Positions 1 to 8,605 of a DNA stretch of 64,000 bases are shown here, one piece after another. The position numbers and the translations under genes were made by a program. The stretch's first letter is position 1. Each line of letters opens with the position of its first letter. The DNA comes from DATJGR01 sp963812255 (GTDB lineage Bacteria; Pseudomonadota; Gammaproteobacteria; Pseudomonadales; Azotimanducaceae): assembly GCA_963812255.1 (NCBI GenBank), contig CAWEUM010000005.1, forward strand, positions 2,046,001-2,110,000. The letters are read 5' to 3'. The notes beneath the pieces were generated by a model that was given only the letters and a program-made list of their open reading frames with translations, was not told the origin of the DNA and did no database searches.

Positions 1-2164
1 GGTCTGCGGAGACGGCATCCAGTGGCACGCCGAATACCTCTGAGGCCGTTGCTTGGTGCACATCCTGCCCCTCTGCGAAGGCGCGCCGCAGGCCGACGTC
101 TCCCGACAGGTGGGCCATTATCCGAAGCTCAATCTGCGAATAGTCCGCTGCGACGAGCGTTCGGCCCGCCGGCGCGACGAACGCCTGTCGAATGCGTCGG
201 CCTTCCGCCGTCCTCACCGGAATGTTCTGCAGGTTGGGGTCCGCCGAAGACAATCGCCCCGTCGCGGCGACCGCCTGGTGATATGACGTATGGATGCGGT
301 GCGTGTGCGGATTGATCTGCAGCGGGAGCTTGTCAGTGTACGTCGACTTCAATTTGGTGAGGCTTCGATAATCCAGGATGACGCGTGGCAAGGGATAGTC
401 GAGCGCCAGTTCCGCGAGCACCGGCTCCGCGGTAGACGGTTGTCCACCCGGTGTTTTGCGCAACACAGGAAGGCCAAGCTTGTCGTGCAGAATTATTTGA
501 AGTTGCTTCGGTGAATCGAGATTGAATCGCTCGCCGGCAAGCTCGAACGCTTCACCTGCGAGCGCCTCGATACGATTCGCCAGCTCACCGCTTTGCGCGC
601 TGAGCAATGCTCCATCGACCATCGCGCCGGTACGTTCCATTCGTGACAGCACGCCAACCAATGGCATCTCGATTTCATCGAATACCGATTTCAGCCGAGG
701 TTCAGCCTCGAGCTTCGGCCACAACACTTCATGCAGCCGGAGCGCAAAGTCGGCCCGTTCACCCGCATACTGCGTCGCGCGATCGATCTCGACCGCATCG
801 AACGTGATCTGCTTCGCGCCCTTTCCGGCGATGTCTTGGAAACTGACGCATGTGAGGCCGAGATGTCGTTGCGCGAGGTCGACGATGTCGTGGCGTGACG
901 CCACGCTATCGAGCACATAACTTTCAAGCATTGTATCGAACGCGATGCCATTGAGCTCGACGTCATAGCGTTCCAGCACGTTCTTGGCGAATTTCGGATT
1001 GTGTCCAACCTTCTCGAGTTGGCCATCCTCCAGCGCTACTTTGAGACGCCGAATTACTTCATCGCGCGGAAGCTGTACCGGCACATCAGGGTAATCATGC
1101 CCAACCGGGATGTATGCGGCGTGACCTGGCTCGGTCGCGATGGCAATTCCGACCAGATCCGACTGCATGTAATCAGGTCCGGTGGTCTCCACGTTGAGCG
1201 ACAGCCGCCGCGCCGCGCGCATGCGTTTGATCCAAAGCTCGAGCGCCTGCCAATCGACGATGGTTTCGTAATGCTCGGCCGCATCCATTTCATCGCGATT
1301 CGCGACATCGTCTTCAGTTAGCTCATCGAGCCATGGCTTGAATTCGAACTTCCCGAATAGTTCCTTCAGCCCGGCGACATCGACCGCATTGGGAGTCAGC
1401 GCGTCGATGCCGACGTCCAAACTCACGTCGCACTTGATCGTTGCGAGTTGCTTCGACAAAGGCAGCAAAGAGAGGCTCGCCCTCAGATTCTCACCAACCT
1501 TTCCCGAGACATCCTGCGCGCGCGCCATGACGTCTTCGAGATGGCCGTATTCGCTGATCCATTTCGCAGCGGTCTTTGGGCCGACCTTCGGTACGCCGGG
1601 AATGTTGTCGGATGCATCGCCCATCAACGCCAGATAGTCGACGATTCGCTCCGGCGGTACGCCGAACTTCGCGATCACCCCCTCACGATCGAGCCGCTTG
1701 TCGGTCATCGTATCGATCAGCGTGACATGGTCGCTAACCAATTGCGCGATGTCTTTGTCGGACGTCGATATCACGACGTCGCGCCTCTTGGTTGTCGCCT
1801 CGCGTGCCAGCGTCCCGATCACGTCATCGGCTTCGACGCCCTCGACGATCAGTAGCGGCAGACCCATCGCCCGAATGATGTCGTGAATTGGCGCGATTTG
1901 GGCGCGCAGGTCATCCGGCAACGCGGGACGGTTGGCCTTGTACTCCGCGAATAGCTCGTTGCGAAACGACCGACCCTTGGCGTCGAACACCACCGCGATC
2001 GGACTGCCCACATAGTCTTTCGCAAGCTTTCGAAGCATCCCGATGACGCCGCGGATTGCACCAGTGGGATACCCGCCCGATGTCGTCAGCGACGGCAATG
2101 CGTGAAAGGCGCGAAACAGATACGACGAACCGTCGACCAGCACCAAAGGTTTGTCGTGGGTCAT
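1..2164 (-). CDS. polA: DNA polymerase I (3' end beyond left edge)
   Basis: DNA polymerase I, for Okazaki-fragment maturation and repair synthesis. About 721 codons are visible; the gene runs off the left edge just after polymerase motif A (DYSQIELRIMAHLS), so the O-helix and motif C are not seen. The N-terminus (LVDGSSYLFRAFHALP, then VEGVEADDVIG and LMGDASDNIPGV) is the 5' nuclease. The middle is the 3'-5' exonuclease fold, but two of its four metal-binding acids are replaced: the DxE motif reads NVE at residue 324, and the YxxxD motif reads YAGER at residue 470. Glu of DxE and the Asp of FDTMLESY are kept. Polymerase and 5' nuclease should work; proofreading is probably weak or lost. The ATG at 2164 opens directly on the conserved N-terminus. 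Confidence 0.97.
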   Translation of the reverse strand, partial: MTHDKPLVLVDGSSYLFRAFHALPSLTTSGGYPTGAIRGVIGMLRKLAKDYVGSPIAVVFDAKGRSFRNELFAEYKANRPALPDDLRAQIAPIHDIIRAMGLPLLIVEGVEADDVIGTLAREATTKRRDVVISTSDKDIAQLVSDHVTLIDTMTDKRLDREGVIAKFGVPPERIVDYLALMGDASDNIPGVPKVGPKTAAKWISEYGHLEDVMARAQDVSGKVGENLRASLSLLPLSKQLATIKCDVSLDVGIDALTPNAVDVAGLKELFGKFEFKPWLDELTEDDVANRDEMDAAEHYETIVDWQALELWIKRMRAARRLSLNVETTGPDYMQSDLVGIAIATEPGHAAYIPVGHDYPDVPVQLPRDEVIRRLKVALEDGQLEKVGHNPKFAKNVLERYDVELNGIAFDTMLESYVLDSVASRHDIVDLAQRHLGLTCVSFQDIAGKGAKQITFDAVEIDRATQYAGERADFALRLHEVLWPKLEAEPRLKSVFDEIEMPLVGVLSRMERTGAMVDGALLSAQSGELANRIEALAGEAFELAGERFNLDSPKQLQIILHDKLGLPVLRKTPGGQPSTAEPVLAELALDYPLPRVILDYRSLTKLKSTYTDKLPLQINPHTHRIHTSYHQAVAATGRLSSADPNLQNIPVRTAEGRRIRQAFVAPAGRTLVAADYSQIELRIMAHLSGDVGLRRAFAEGQDVHQATASEVFGVPLDAVSAD

Positions 2165-2216
2165 GAATTGGGTCAAGATTGGTCATCGTCGACTCTATCA
2201 CAGCACGAAAACTTCA

Positions 2217-2513
2217 GTGGCCCGAACCCGGAAACGACACCGCTGGATAGCCGCCGCGCTGATCTTGAGCGCGATCGGAGAGGTAAGCGCTGCCGATGCC
2301 GGACGCGACGCGATGGGGCCCGACGTTACGATCGTCGCTGGCGAAGAACGAACAGTGTATGAGTATCGGCAAGCGGGCGAGCTTCGGATGATCAAAGTCG
2401 TTCCGAAACACGGCAGGGCCTACTACCTCGTGCCGCGAGATAGCACCCGAGGATTCGGTGATCTAGACAAGGCTGATACGCTGATCCCGAGTTGGACGAT
2501 CATCGAATTTTAG
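2217..2513 (+). CDS. DUF2782 family periplasmic protein
   Basis: Small protein of 98 residues, divergent from polA and just upstream of thrB, the position held by DUF2782 proteins in Pseudomonas. Function unknown. From the GTG at 2217 the N-terminus has an Arg/Lys-rich segment, a hydrophobic stretch (IAAALILSAIG) and an Ala-rich probable signal cleavage site near residue 25. The mature part carries the family pattern of a short beta-rich domain (TVYEYRQAGELRMIKVVP, then YYLVP). In-frame ATG 2163 and TTG 2151 would overlap the polA start and destroy the signal-peptide shape, so I prefer GTG, although no strong ribosome site is visible. Confidence 0.75.
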   Translation: MARTRKRHRWIAAALILSAIGEVSAADAGRDAMGPDVTIVAGEERTVYEYRQAGELRMIKVVPKHGRAYYLVPRDSTRGFGDLDKADTLIPSWTIIEF

Positions 2514-2522
2514 GCAAAGCCA

Positions 2523-3500
2523 GTGGCGGCGATAACTTCACTCAGCGAGGTCGATCTGGAAGGATTGCTCGCCAAATACGAATTGGGCGGGCTGGAACGA
2601 TTCTGGCCAGCGTCGAATGGCGTCGAGAATTCCAACTATTTCGTCCGCGTAGCGTCGAGCCGCGGTCCCCGGGAAATCGTCGTGACGATGCTGGAGCGTC
2701 CGCCGAATTCTGGGGCCATGTTGGTAGACCTGCTCGACACATGCGCAGACGCGGGGCTACCGGTGGCGCCGCCCATTCGCAACCGCTACGGCGCGTCGAA
2801 CGATCAGATCAACGGCAAGCCGACGATCGTGGCGCCGCGGCTCTGCGGAAGACATGTCGTCAACCCAACGATGCGACAGTGTGAGTCGGTTGGGAGATTT
2901 CTGGCGCGCTTTCACAAGGCAACCGCTTCGCTGAGCGCGCGAGCACCGCAGCATCCCCGCAACGAAACCTGGCTGGCACAGCAGGTAGCGCTCGTCCGAG
3001 GCAATATTCCGTATGCGGAATTTCGCCTGGCGCGCGATACCGTCGAGAGCATCGGCTCAATGTTGCGTCGTGAAGACGTCAAGCGTCTTCCGCGAGGCGT
3101 CATTCACGGCGACGTGTTCAGAGACAACGTGCTTTTCTCGGAGCGCGGACTGACAGGCGTGCTCGACTTCCATCACGCCGCCGGGGGCTACTGGCTCTAT
3201 GATCTGGCGGTCGTCGCCAACGACTGGTGCAACGATAACAGCGGCGTTCTAGACTCGGATAGAACGTTGGCGTTGCTGCGTGCGTATCACGCAATACGAC
3301 CGCTGACGCTTGGCGAGGTGTGGCAGTTTCCGATGTTCGCACTGTATGCAGCAACAGCATTTTGGTTGTCGCGCCTCACGGTCGCCACAAGGCACAAATC
3401 GCCCGCTCTGGCTCGCGTCAACAATCCGGAAGAGTTTCAACGAGTTGTCGAGCAGCACACAGCGCACTTCTACTATCTGGACGCGCGCCTTCTCGCATGA
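2523..3500 (+). CDS. thrB: Homoserine kinase, APH-fold type
   Basis: Phosphorylates L-homoserine to O-phosphohomoserine in threonine synthesis. At 325 residues it matches the aminoglycoside-phosphotransferase-fold ThrB of Pseudomonas rather than the GHMP-type enzyme of E. coli. Visible are the substrate-pocket segment GVENSNYFV (residues 34-42), the catalytic loop VIHGDVFRDNVLF with its Asp and Asn near residue 200, and the metal-binding DFHHA about 20 residues later. It starts with GTG nine bases after the DUF2782 stop, so the two are probably co-transcribed. The polA/DUF2782/thrB order is conserved in gammaproteobacteria and supports the call. Confidence 0.93.
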   Translation: MAAITSLSEVDLEGLLAKYELGGLERFWPASNGVENSNYFVRVASSRGPREIVVTMLERPPNSGAMLVDLLDTCADAGLPVAPPIRNRYGASNDQINGKPTIVAPRLCGRHVVNPTMRQCESVGRFLARFHKATASLSARAPQHPRNETWLAQQVALVRGNIPYAEFRLARDTVESIGSMLRREDVKRLPRGVIHGDVFRDNVLFSERGLTGVLDFHHAAGGYWLYDLAVVANDWCNDNSGVLDSDRTLALLRAYHAIRPLTLGEVWQFPMFALYAATAFWLSRLTVATRHKSPALARVNNPEEFQRVVEQHTAHFYYLDARLLA

Positions 3501-3526
3501 GCATTTACTGAGCCCCAACGTCTCTT

Positions 3527-4171
3527 TCAGAATCGTCGAGCAATCGACTCATAGGCGATGAGAATTCTGTCGGGGCGATGTGGCGGCTTCATGAAGCCAA
3601 CGTAATGTCCTTTCGGATCTACGATGACGATGTTTGTCGTGTGATCGATCGTATAGCCGCCTTTCGCGTCCGGGACTTTCATGAACGCGACATTCAGCTG
3701 CTTGGCGAACTCCCCGAGTGCATCCCGCGAACCCGTGATCCCAGTGAAGCGCGGCGAGAATGCCGTGACGTATCTGCCGATGACCTCCCGATCGTCGCGT
3801 TCCGGGTCCACAGATACGAAATAGATCTTCAATCGATCCAGCAGATCATGCTGGCTCGCTTGCGCCAGCTTGTTCTCCAACTGCGCGAGCGCGGCGAGTG
3901 TTACCGGGCAAACGTCCGGGCACGCCGTAAATCCGAAATACAACAACGACCAGTGTCCAAGAAGACTCGCGTTATCAAATTTGGAGCCGCTCTGATCGAC
4001 GAGGTGAAACGGGGCAATGTCCCGCGGCGCCGGCAGCAGATAGGTACCGTGTTCGCGCAGCGCCGCTTCATCTAGCAGCGGCTCACGTGTAACGCTGTAG
4101 ACCAGGACACCAAGAACGATCACAACGAACGCGACGCACAGCGCGACAGTCTGGCGAACCCCTCGATTCAC
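3527..4171 (-). CDS. SCO1/SenC copper chaperone for cytochrome oxidase
   Basis: Sco-family protein of 214 residues, delivering copper to the CuA site of cytochrome c oxidase subunit II. One N-terminal membrane anchor (TVALCVAFVVIVLGVLVYS) precedes a thioredoxin-like periplasmic domain with the copper motif CPDVCP and the copper-ligand His in TIDHTTNIVIV. The GTG at 4171 overlaps the ctaB stop by four bases (GTGA), which fixes the start; the longer open frame extending to 4582 lies antisense to ctaB and is not coding. It is the last gene of the leftward assembly operon. Confidence 0.93.
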   Translation of the reverse strand: MNRGVRQTVALCVAFVVIVLGVLVYSVTREPLLDEAALREHGTYLLPAPRDIAPFHLVDQSGSKFDNASLLGHWSLLYFGFTACPDVCPVTLAALAQLENKLAQASQHDLLDRLKIYFVSVDPERDDREVIGRYVTAFSPRFTGITGSRDALGEFAKQLNVAFMKVPDAKGGYTIDHTTNIVIVDPKGHYVGFMKPPHRPDRILIAYESIARRF

Positions 4172-5124
4172 ATCGAATTTCCGGCGATTCCGCCAATCAC
4201 CTCGAGATTGATCCCTGAATGAAGGGCCGCAAGACCGGTCGGAAAGTAGTGATCCACGAGCAACGCAACGAACAGCAACATCAGGTAGAGAATCGAATAA
4301 CGGAAGGTCTCGATCGCGGCGCGCGGGTTCTTGTCGCGCAGCAACGCGACCGACCAGTACAGAAATCCGATTCCGAGTGACACCGCCGCCGCGAGATAGA
4401 TGTAACCGGACATCGCAATGAGAAAGGGCAACATGCTGACGACGATCAGGATCAGCGTGTAGAACAGAATGTGCCAGCGAGTATAAACATCGCCATGCGT
4501 GACGGGCAGCATCGGAATCTTCGCGTTTCGGTATTCCTCCTTTCGGTCGAGGGCAAGCGCCCAAAAGTGCGGCGGCGTCCACGCAAAGATGATCAGTACG
4601 AGCAGCAATGCACCCGGCTCGACACTGCTACTGACTGCGGCCCAACCGAACAACGGAGGCGCGGCACCGAACAATCCGCCGATCACGATATTCTGCGGTG
4701 TCGCACGCTTGAGGAACATCGTATATACGATGCCGTAGCCGATCCATGACGCGAAGTTCAGCCACGCCGTCAGCGGGTTGACCAATTCGTAGAGGACTAC
4801 CATGCCCGCAATGCCGGTCAAGGCTGAGAACACAACGCCCTGCCTTGCCGAGACTCTGCCGGTCGCGACCGGCCGATCGTGTGTACGTGCCATTCGTGCG
4901 TCGATCTCAGCATCGGCAATATGATTGACGACGGCCGCGGAAGCGGCGACCAATGCAATACCGAGCGTTCCGAACACCAGCGTGTGGATCGGTACCATGC
5001 CGGGTGTTGCGAGAAACATCCCCACGATGGCGCACAGCAGCATCAGCAGTACGACACGTGGCTTGCACATTTCGAGATAGTCACGCCATGTCGCGCGAGC
5101 GATCGGCGCTGCAAGCTCACTCAT
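4168..5124 (-). CDS. ctaB: Protoheme IX farnesyltransferase (heme O synthase)
   Basis: Converts heme b to heme O by adding a farnesyl chain, the first step to the heme A of the oxidase encoded nearby. A 318-residue integral membrane protein of the UbiA superfamily: CKPRVVLLML at the first membrane segment, the Mg/prenyl-diphosphate motif NHIADAEIDARMART near residue 75, and a second Asp-containing loop around LDRKEEYRNAKIPMLP. Eight or nine membrane segments are apparent. Chosen start ATG 5124 lies in an ATGAGTGA overlap with the ctaA stop; the alternative ATG 5139 would add five residues. Confidence 0.95.
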   Translation of the reverse strand: MSELAAPIARATWRDYLEMCKPRVVLLMLLCAIVGMFLATPGMVPIHTLVFGTLGIALVAASAAVVNHIADAEIDARMARTHDRPVATGRVSARQGVVFSALTGIAGMVVLYELVNPLTAWLNFASWIGYGIVYTMFLKRATPQNIVIGGLFGAAPPLFGWAAVSSSVEPGALLLVLIIFAWTPPHFWALALDRKEEYRNAKIPMLPVTHGDVYTRWHILFYTLILIVVSMLPFLIAMSGYIYLAAAVSLGIGFLYWSVALLRDKNPRAAIETFRYSILYLMLLFVALLVDHYFPTGLAALHSGINLEVIGGIAGNSM

Positions 5125-6124
5125 CAGGGGGCCCCGCACGGAAGGAGCGATAGTTTACTGCAACGACTCCGAGCAACAAAAGCGCACCCGTCGCGTTGTG
5201 CGCCGTTGCGACCAGCAGCGGCAATGTGAACTCGACATTCGCGATCCCGAGGCAGATCTGAGCGGTCAGCAAAGCGAGAACCGTGAAACCCAGGACTGTG
5301 GCGTCGCGATGCAGGATCAGACGCAGTGCCAACGATCCGACCGTGAGCAGCACCACCAGCGCGCCGATCCGATGACCCATATGAATTGCGACTCGGGCGC
5401 TATTGTCCAACAGTCCACCCAGATAGTTGGGACCGATGTGCTGGAAGATGTCGAATCCAGCCGCCGCATTCATCGGAGGCCACCACTGACGTTGGCAAGT
5501 GGGAAAGTCGGGGCAGGCGAGCGCGGCGTAGTTCGAGGTCGTCCAGCCGCCAAGTGCCACTTGGACGACCACCGCAATCAGCGCGACGACGGCGTGCGGG
5601 CGAAAGCGGGCTTCGAGCGGAGGTATCGAGCGCGACCGCAGGTACAGCAACCACAGCAAGCTCAACGTCGCAAAACCACCGAGCAAGTGAGTCGTCACTA
5701 CCTGCGGCCACAGCTTCAATGTGACCGTCCACATTCCGAACGCGGCTTGCAACATGATCAGTCCAACAAGCGCCAAGGACAATTTCAGCGGCACATGTGG
5801 TGAACGAGCGCGAACAGCGATCACCGCCAGACCAATAATCAGGACCCCAAGACCGCCGGCGAAATAACGGTGCACCATTTCGGGCCACGCTTTGCGTGCC
5901 TCGAACGGTGCGTGCGGAAACCGTGCCTGGGCGGTTTCGACGTTCGCCGCGGCGCCGGGCACCGACAGAAAACCGTAACAGCCGGGCCAATCGGGACAAC
6001 CCAGACCGGCGTCCGACAAACGCGTGAAGGCGCCGAGTACCACAACCACAAATGCCATGGCAGTGCCAAGCGCGGCGCCCCGGCGCAGCCACGTCAAGGT
6101 TGCATCTGCCGATCGATCAACCAA
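5117..6124 (-). CDS. ctaA: Heme A synthase (CtaA/Cox15)
   Basis: Oxidises the C8 methyl group of heme O to give heme A. The 335-residue membrane protein has about eight hydrophobic segments arranged as two pseudo-repeats. Conserved features: GAFTRLSDAGLGCPDWPGCYG in the first periplasmic loop region, EMVHRYFAGGLG with a heme-ligand His, TTHLLGG, the second Cys pair LACPDFPTC, and the later heme His residues in HMGHRIGALV and TAHNATGA. The likely start is TTG 6124, overlapping the upstream stop by eight bases; no better in-frame start precedes the first conserved segment. Flanked by ctaB, with which it acts sequentially. Confidence 0.94.
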   Translation of the reverse strand: MVDRSADATLTWLRRGAALGTAMAFVVVVLGAFTRLSDAGLGCPDWPGCYGFLSVPGAAANVETAQARFPHAPFEARKAWPEMVHRYFAGGLGVLIIGLAVIAVRARSPHVPLKLSLALVGLIMLQAAFGMWTVTLKLWPQVVTTHLLGGFATLSLLWLLYLRSRSIPPLEARFRPHAVVALIAVVVQVALGGWTTSNYAALACPDFPTCQRQWWPPMNAAAGFDIFQHIGPNYLGGLLDNSARVAIHMGHRIGALVVLLTVGSLALRLILHRDATVLGFTVLALLTAQICLGIANVEFTLPLLVATAHNATGALLLLGVVAVNYRSFRAGPPDE

Positions 6125-6668
6125 CGTGCGACACTCTCAGTAACTTCTTCAGATCCTCCAGAACCGGTTTGCCGGCATCCGTGTAGCCGTAGCGCAACAC
6201 GAGATTTCCCAATGGATCGACGATGTAGACGCCGGAACTTAGTTCCGCGCTGCCTGTGAAATAGACCAGTTTCGGATACCCATTGAGCCGAGCGTCGATC
6301 GGTTCGTTGCCTAACTCAACGATACCGCGCCGCACCCGGGGCGCATCGCGACCCAGCAGGATGTGCAGTTGACGCAGTTCATGCACAGCCATCCGACACG
6401 CGTCCGAACAACCGTCGGTCGTGGCCACCAACAGCCACCACTGGCCACTATTGAGCATCGATGTCGCGCCATCTGTGGCGATCAACCGAAGATCGCCAAT
6501 CGACCTGATCGGGTTCATCAACTCGCCATGATTGATGGTCGCCCAGGGCGCGGCCGAGCGTGAGGATTCATACAGCCAGAACGCCCCGAGGAGCGGCACG
6601 AGCGCGATCGCGAACAGGCCCACCAAAATCGTCCGGTTGCGACGGATCAGTCGTTCTTCCGTCGTCAC
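6117..6668 (-). CDS. Membrane-anchored Sco-like CxxxC protein of the cox locus
   Basis: A 183-residue protein with one N-terminal membrane segment (ILVGLFAIALVPLLGAFWLY) and a periplasmic thioredoxin-like domain. It carries DGCSDACRMAV, a CxxxC arrangement like the copper site of Sco proteins, but I do not see the matching His. Pseudomonas has a similar uncharacterised gene between the SURF1 gene and ctaA, so a role in oxidase assembly (copper or thiol handling) is inferred from position and motif only. GTG 6668 overlaps the SURF1 stop as GTGA, which fixes the start; the frame continuing further upstream runs through the SURF1 gene and is a shadow. Confidence 0.8.
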   Translation of the reverse strand: MTTEERLIRRNRTILVGLFAIALVPLLGAFWLYESSRSAAPWATINHGELMNPIRSIGDLRLIATDGATSMLNSGQWWLLVATTDGCSDACRMAVHELRQLHILLGRDAPRVRRGIVELGNEPIDARLNGYPKLVYFTGSAELSSGVYIVDPLGNLVLRYGYTDAGKPVLEDLKKLLRVSHVG

Positions 6669-7357
6669 GGCTCCCTGCCCCCGCGCACACCCAACACAAC
6701 GAACGCAATCACCAGCGCGATCGCCATTGCGAACCACTGCACCGCGTAACCCATGTGACGCGTGGCGGACATTTCTTCACCCAGCACGATCGGCTCCAGA
6801 CTCCCTGGCTGCCCTTCCTCCAATCGGAATTCCTCCGGCATTGACCCGCCGATCACCTTGGCCATCCGTGCGCCATCAAAATGTTCAATCCGTTTAGGCC
6901 ACCCGTCATCCCAAATACCTGCATCCGTCGTCGCGACACTCAACGACCAAAGGACGCCAATGATGCGCACTTTGCCAACCGGTGGCGGCGCATCCGGTAA
7001 CTCGTTGCGCAACGGCGGCGCCGCGATCCAACCCCGATTCACGAGCATCCGCTTGCCACCCGACGTTTGGAATGGCGTTACGACAACGTATCCTGGCACC
7101 CCATGGCGAGTGTAGTTGTCTACCAGAAACTGGCGAGTCGGGTCGTAGTGGCCTTCGAGTCGCACACGCGCGAAACTCGGCGCGTCCGCCAACCGCCTCT
7201 CATCGACCGGAAGCGCGCCATAGCTCGCCAGGCGCGCATTCTCAATCGCGCGTTTCTGAGCAGCCCGATCGATCTGCCAAAAGCCGAGCCTCACGGTCAA
7301 CGGAATCAACAATGCCACCAGGATGGTCATCCTCAGGCCCGGACGAAAGTGTGTCAC
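6665..7357 (-). CDS. SURF1 family cytochrome oxidase biogenesis protein
   Basis: SURF1 (Shy1) homologue, 230 residues, assisting heme a insertion into subunit I. It has the standard topology: an N-terminal membrane helix ending in GFWQIDRAAQK, a periplasmic domain with VEGHYD-type (RLEGHYDPTRQFLVDN) and VNRGWIA motifs, and a C-terminal helix with YAVQWFAMAIALVIAFV. It begins with GTG at 7357 and opens the four-base-overlap chain to the Sco-like gene, ctaA, ctaB and sco. It reads leftward, as does the ctaCDE unit, but a rightward DUF2909 gene separates the two. Confidence 0.92.
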   Translation of the reverse strand: MTHFRPGLRMTILVALLIPLTVRLGFWQIDRAAQKRAIENARLASYGALPVDERRLADAPSFARVRLEGHYDPTRQFLVDNYTRHGVPGYVVVTPFQTSGGKRMLVNRGWIAAPPLRNELPDAPPPVGKVRIIGVLWSLSVATTDAGIWDDGWPKRIEHFDGARMAKVIGGSMPEEFRLEEGQPGSLEPIVLGEEMSATRHMGYAVQWFAMAIALVIAFVVLGVRGGREP

Positions 7358-7425
7358 GAGGCTGTCCTTACCGCGGCGGCGCAGCTGAGTTAGAGTGACT
7401 CCACTTCCCGCGGCCCGGTACCTGC

Positions 7426-7647
7426 GTGTTCCTCAAGGCCCTCATCGTATTTCTGCTGCTCGGCGTGCTCGTGAGCCTGTTCACGAGCCTTGGTTTTCTG
7501 TTCAGGGACAGCAGCCGACCCGGGTCGAAGCGTACGCTGTATGCGCTGGGCGTGCGGATCGGCTTCGCGGCCGCACTGCTGATTACCGTCGGCTACGGCC
7601 TCGCGACAGGACAGTTGGCGTTGCACGCGCCCTGGATGGGTCGTTAG
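7426..7647 (+). CDS. DUF2909 twin-transmembrane protein
   Basis: A 73-residue, very hydrophobic protein with two membrane segments, FLKALIVFLLLGVLVSLFTS and VRIGFAAALLITVGYGLA, separated by a short polar loop (RDSSRPGSKRT). This is the DUF2909 pattern, and the family sits beside cytochrome oxidase subunit III in other gammaproteobacteria. Function unknown; a minor oxidase-associated role is a positional guess. It starts with GTG 7426, is divergent from the SURF1 gene and converges on ctaE with a 13-base gap. Confidence 0.8.
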   Translation: MFLKALIVFLLLGVLVSLFTSLGFLFRDSSRPGSKRTLYALGVRIGFAAALLITVGYGLATGQLALHAPWMGR

Positions 7648-7660
7648 ATGCCAAAGATCC

Positions 7661-8584
7661 TCAGAGTACGTAGACGAACAAGAACAGGCACACCCAGACC
7701 ACATCGACGAAGTGCCAGTACCACGAGGCCGCTTCCAGACCGAACTGATCGTCCGGCTTGAAATCGCCACGCATCGCCCTGAACAATTGCATCAAAAGGA
7801 TGAACGCACCGAGAGTCACGTGGAAACCGTGGAATCCGGTCAATATGAAGAACGTGGAGCCGTAGATGCCGGAACCAAGCGTCAAACCCAGTTCCGTGTA
7901 CGCATGGTGATATTCATAGCCCTGCAGCGTCAGAAACAGCACACCGGCGAGAACCGTGATGAGCAGCCAGAACATCAGCGCGCCGCGGTTGCCTGACTTG
8001 ACCGCGCTGTGAGCGAAATGGACGGTGAAGCTCGACGACAACAAGATGACCGTGTTCCAGAACGGAAGATAATTGAGCCACGATGCGATTCCGGGTGACG
8101 CCATCGACTCATGTGGACCGACGAAAACCTCCGGATTAGGGTTGTGAATCACCGGCCACGTGGGTGAAAAGTTCGGCCACAGGTATTCGCCGGTAATCCC
8201 CTTGCTACCCTCACCGCCAAGCCACGGCACCGCGAAGTGGCGCGCGTAGAACAGCGCGCCGAAAAACGCGGCAAAAAACATCACCTCCGAGAAAATGAAC
8301 CAGCTCATTCCCCAGACGAACGAACGCTTGACCTGCGCGTTCGGAATACCAGCGTGATTTTCCTGGATCACCTTCGTGAACCAGAAGAACAACACCAGCG
8401 CGAGAATCGTCGCGCCGATGTACAACATCGTGTGGCTTGGCGGCTGGCCGACCTCGATGAGATTCAACCAGTGCCCGAGGCCCGCAAGCGATAGGAAGAT
8501 GCCGAGCGCCGCGAAGACCGGATACCAACCATTGTGGGGTACGAAGTACACCGAGCTATCGTGATCGTGATTGTGTGTCGCCAT
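7661..8584 (-). CDS. ctaE: Cytochrome c oxidase subunit III
   Basis: Subunit III of the aa3/caa3-type terminal oxidase, a 307-residue membrane protein with about seven helices. Recognisable motifs: FVWGMSWFIFSEVMFFAAFFGA with the conserved Glu, FWNTVILLSSSFTVHFAH, GYEYHHAY, FILTGFHGFHVTLG and the C-terminal ASWYWHFVDVVWVCLF. Starts with ATG 8584, only 21 bases after the ctaD stop; the ctaG (Cox11) gene often found between them is absent. Confidence 0.97.
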   Translation of the reverse strand: MATHNHDHDSSVYFVPHNGWYPVFAALGIFLSLAGLGHWLNLIEVGQPPSHTMLYIGATILALVLFFWFTKVIQENHAGIPNAQVKRSFVWGMSWFIFSEVMFFAAFFGALFYARHFAVPWLGGEGSKGITGEYLWPNFSPTWPVIHNPNPEVFVGPHESMASPGIASWLNYLPFWNTVILLSSSFTVHFAHSAVKSGNRGALMFWLLITVLAGVLFLTLQGYEYHHAYTELGLTLGSGIYGSTFFILTGFHGFHVTLGAFILLMQLFRAMRGDFKPDDQFGLEAASWYWHFVDVVWVCLFLFVYVL

Positions 8585-8605
8585 GACGCGGTTACTCCAT
8601 TTGGC

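Noticed and set aside
4172..4582. Upstream extension of the Sco frame to 351 residues
   Set aside because: It is antisense-free but lies inside ctaB in another frame; the Sco membrane anchor follows GTG 4171, which overlaps the ctaB stop.
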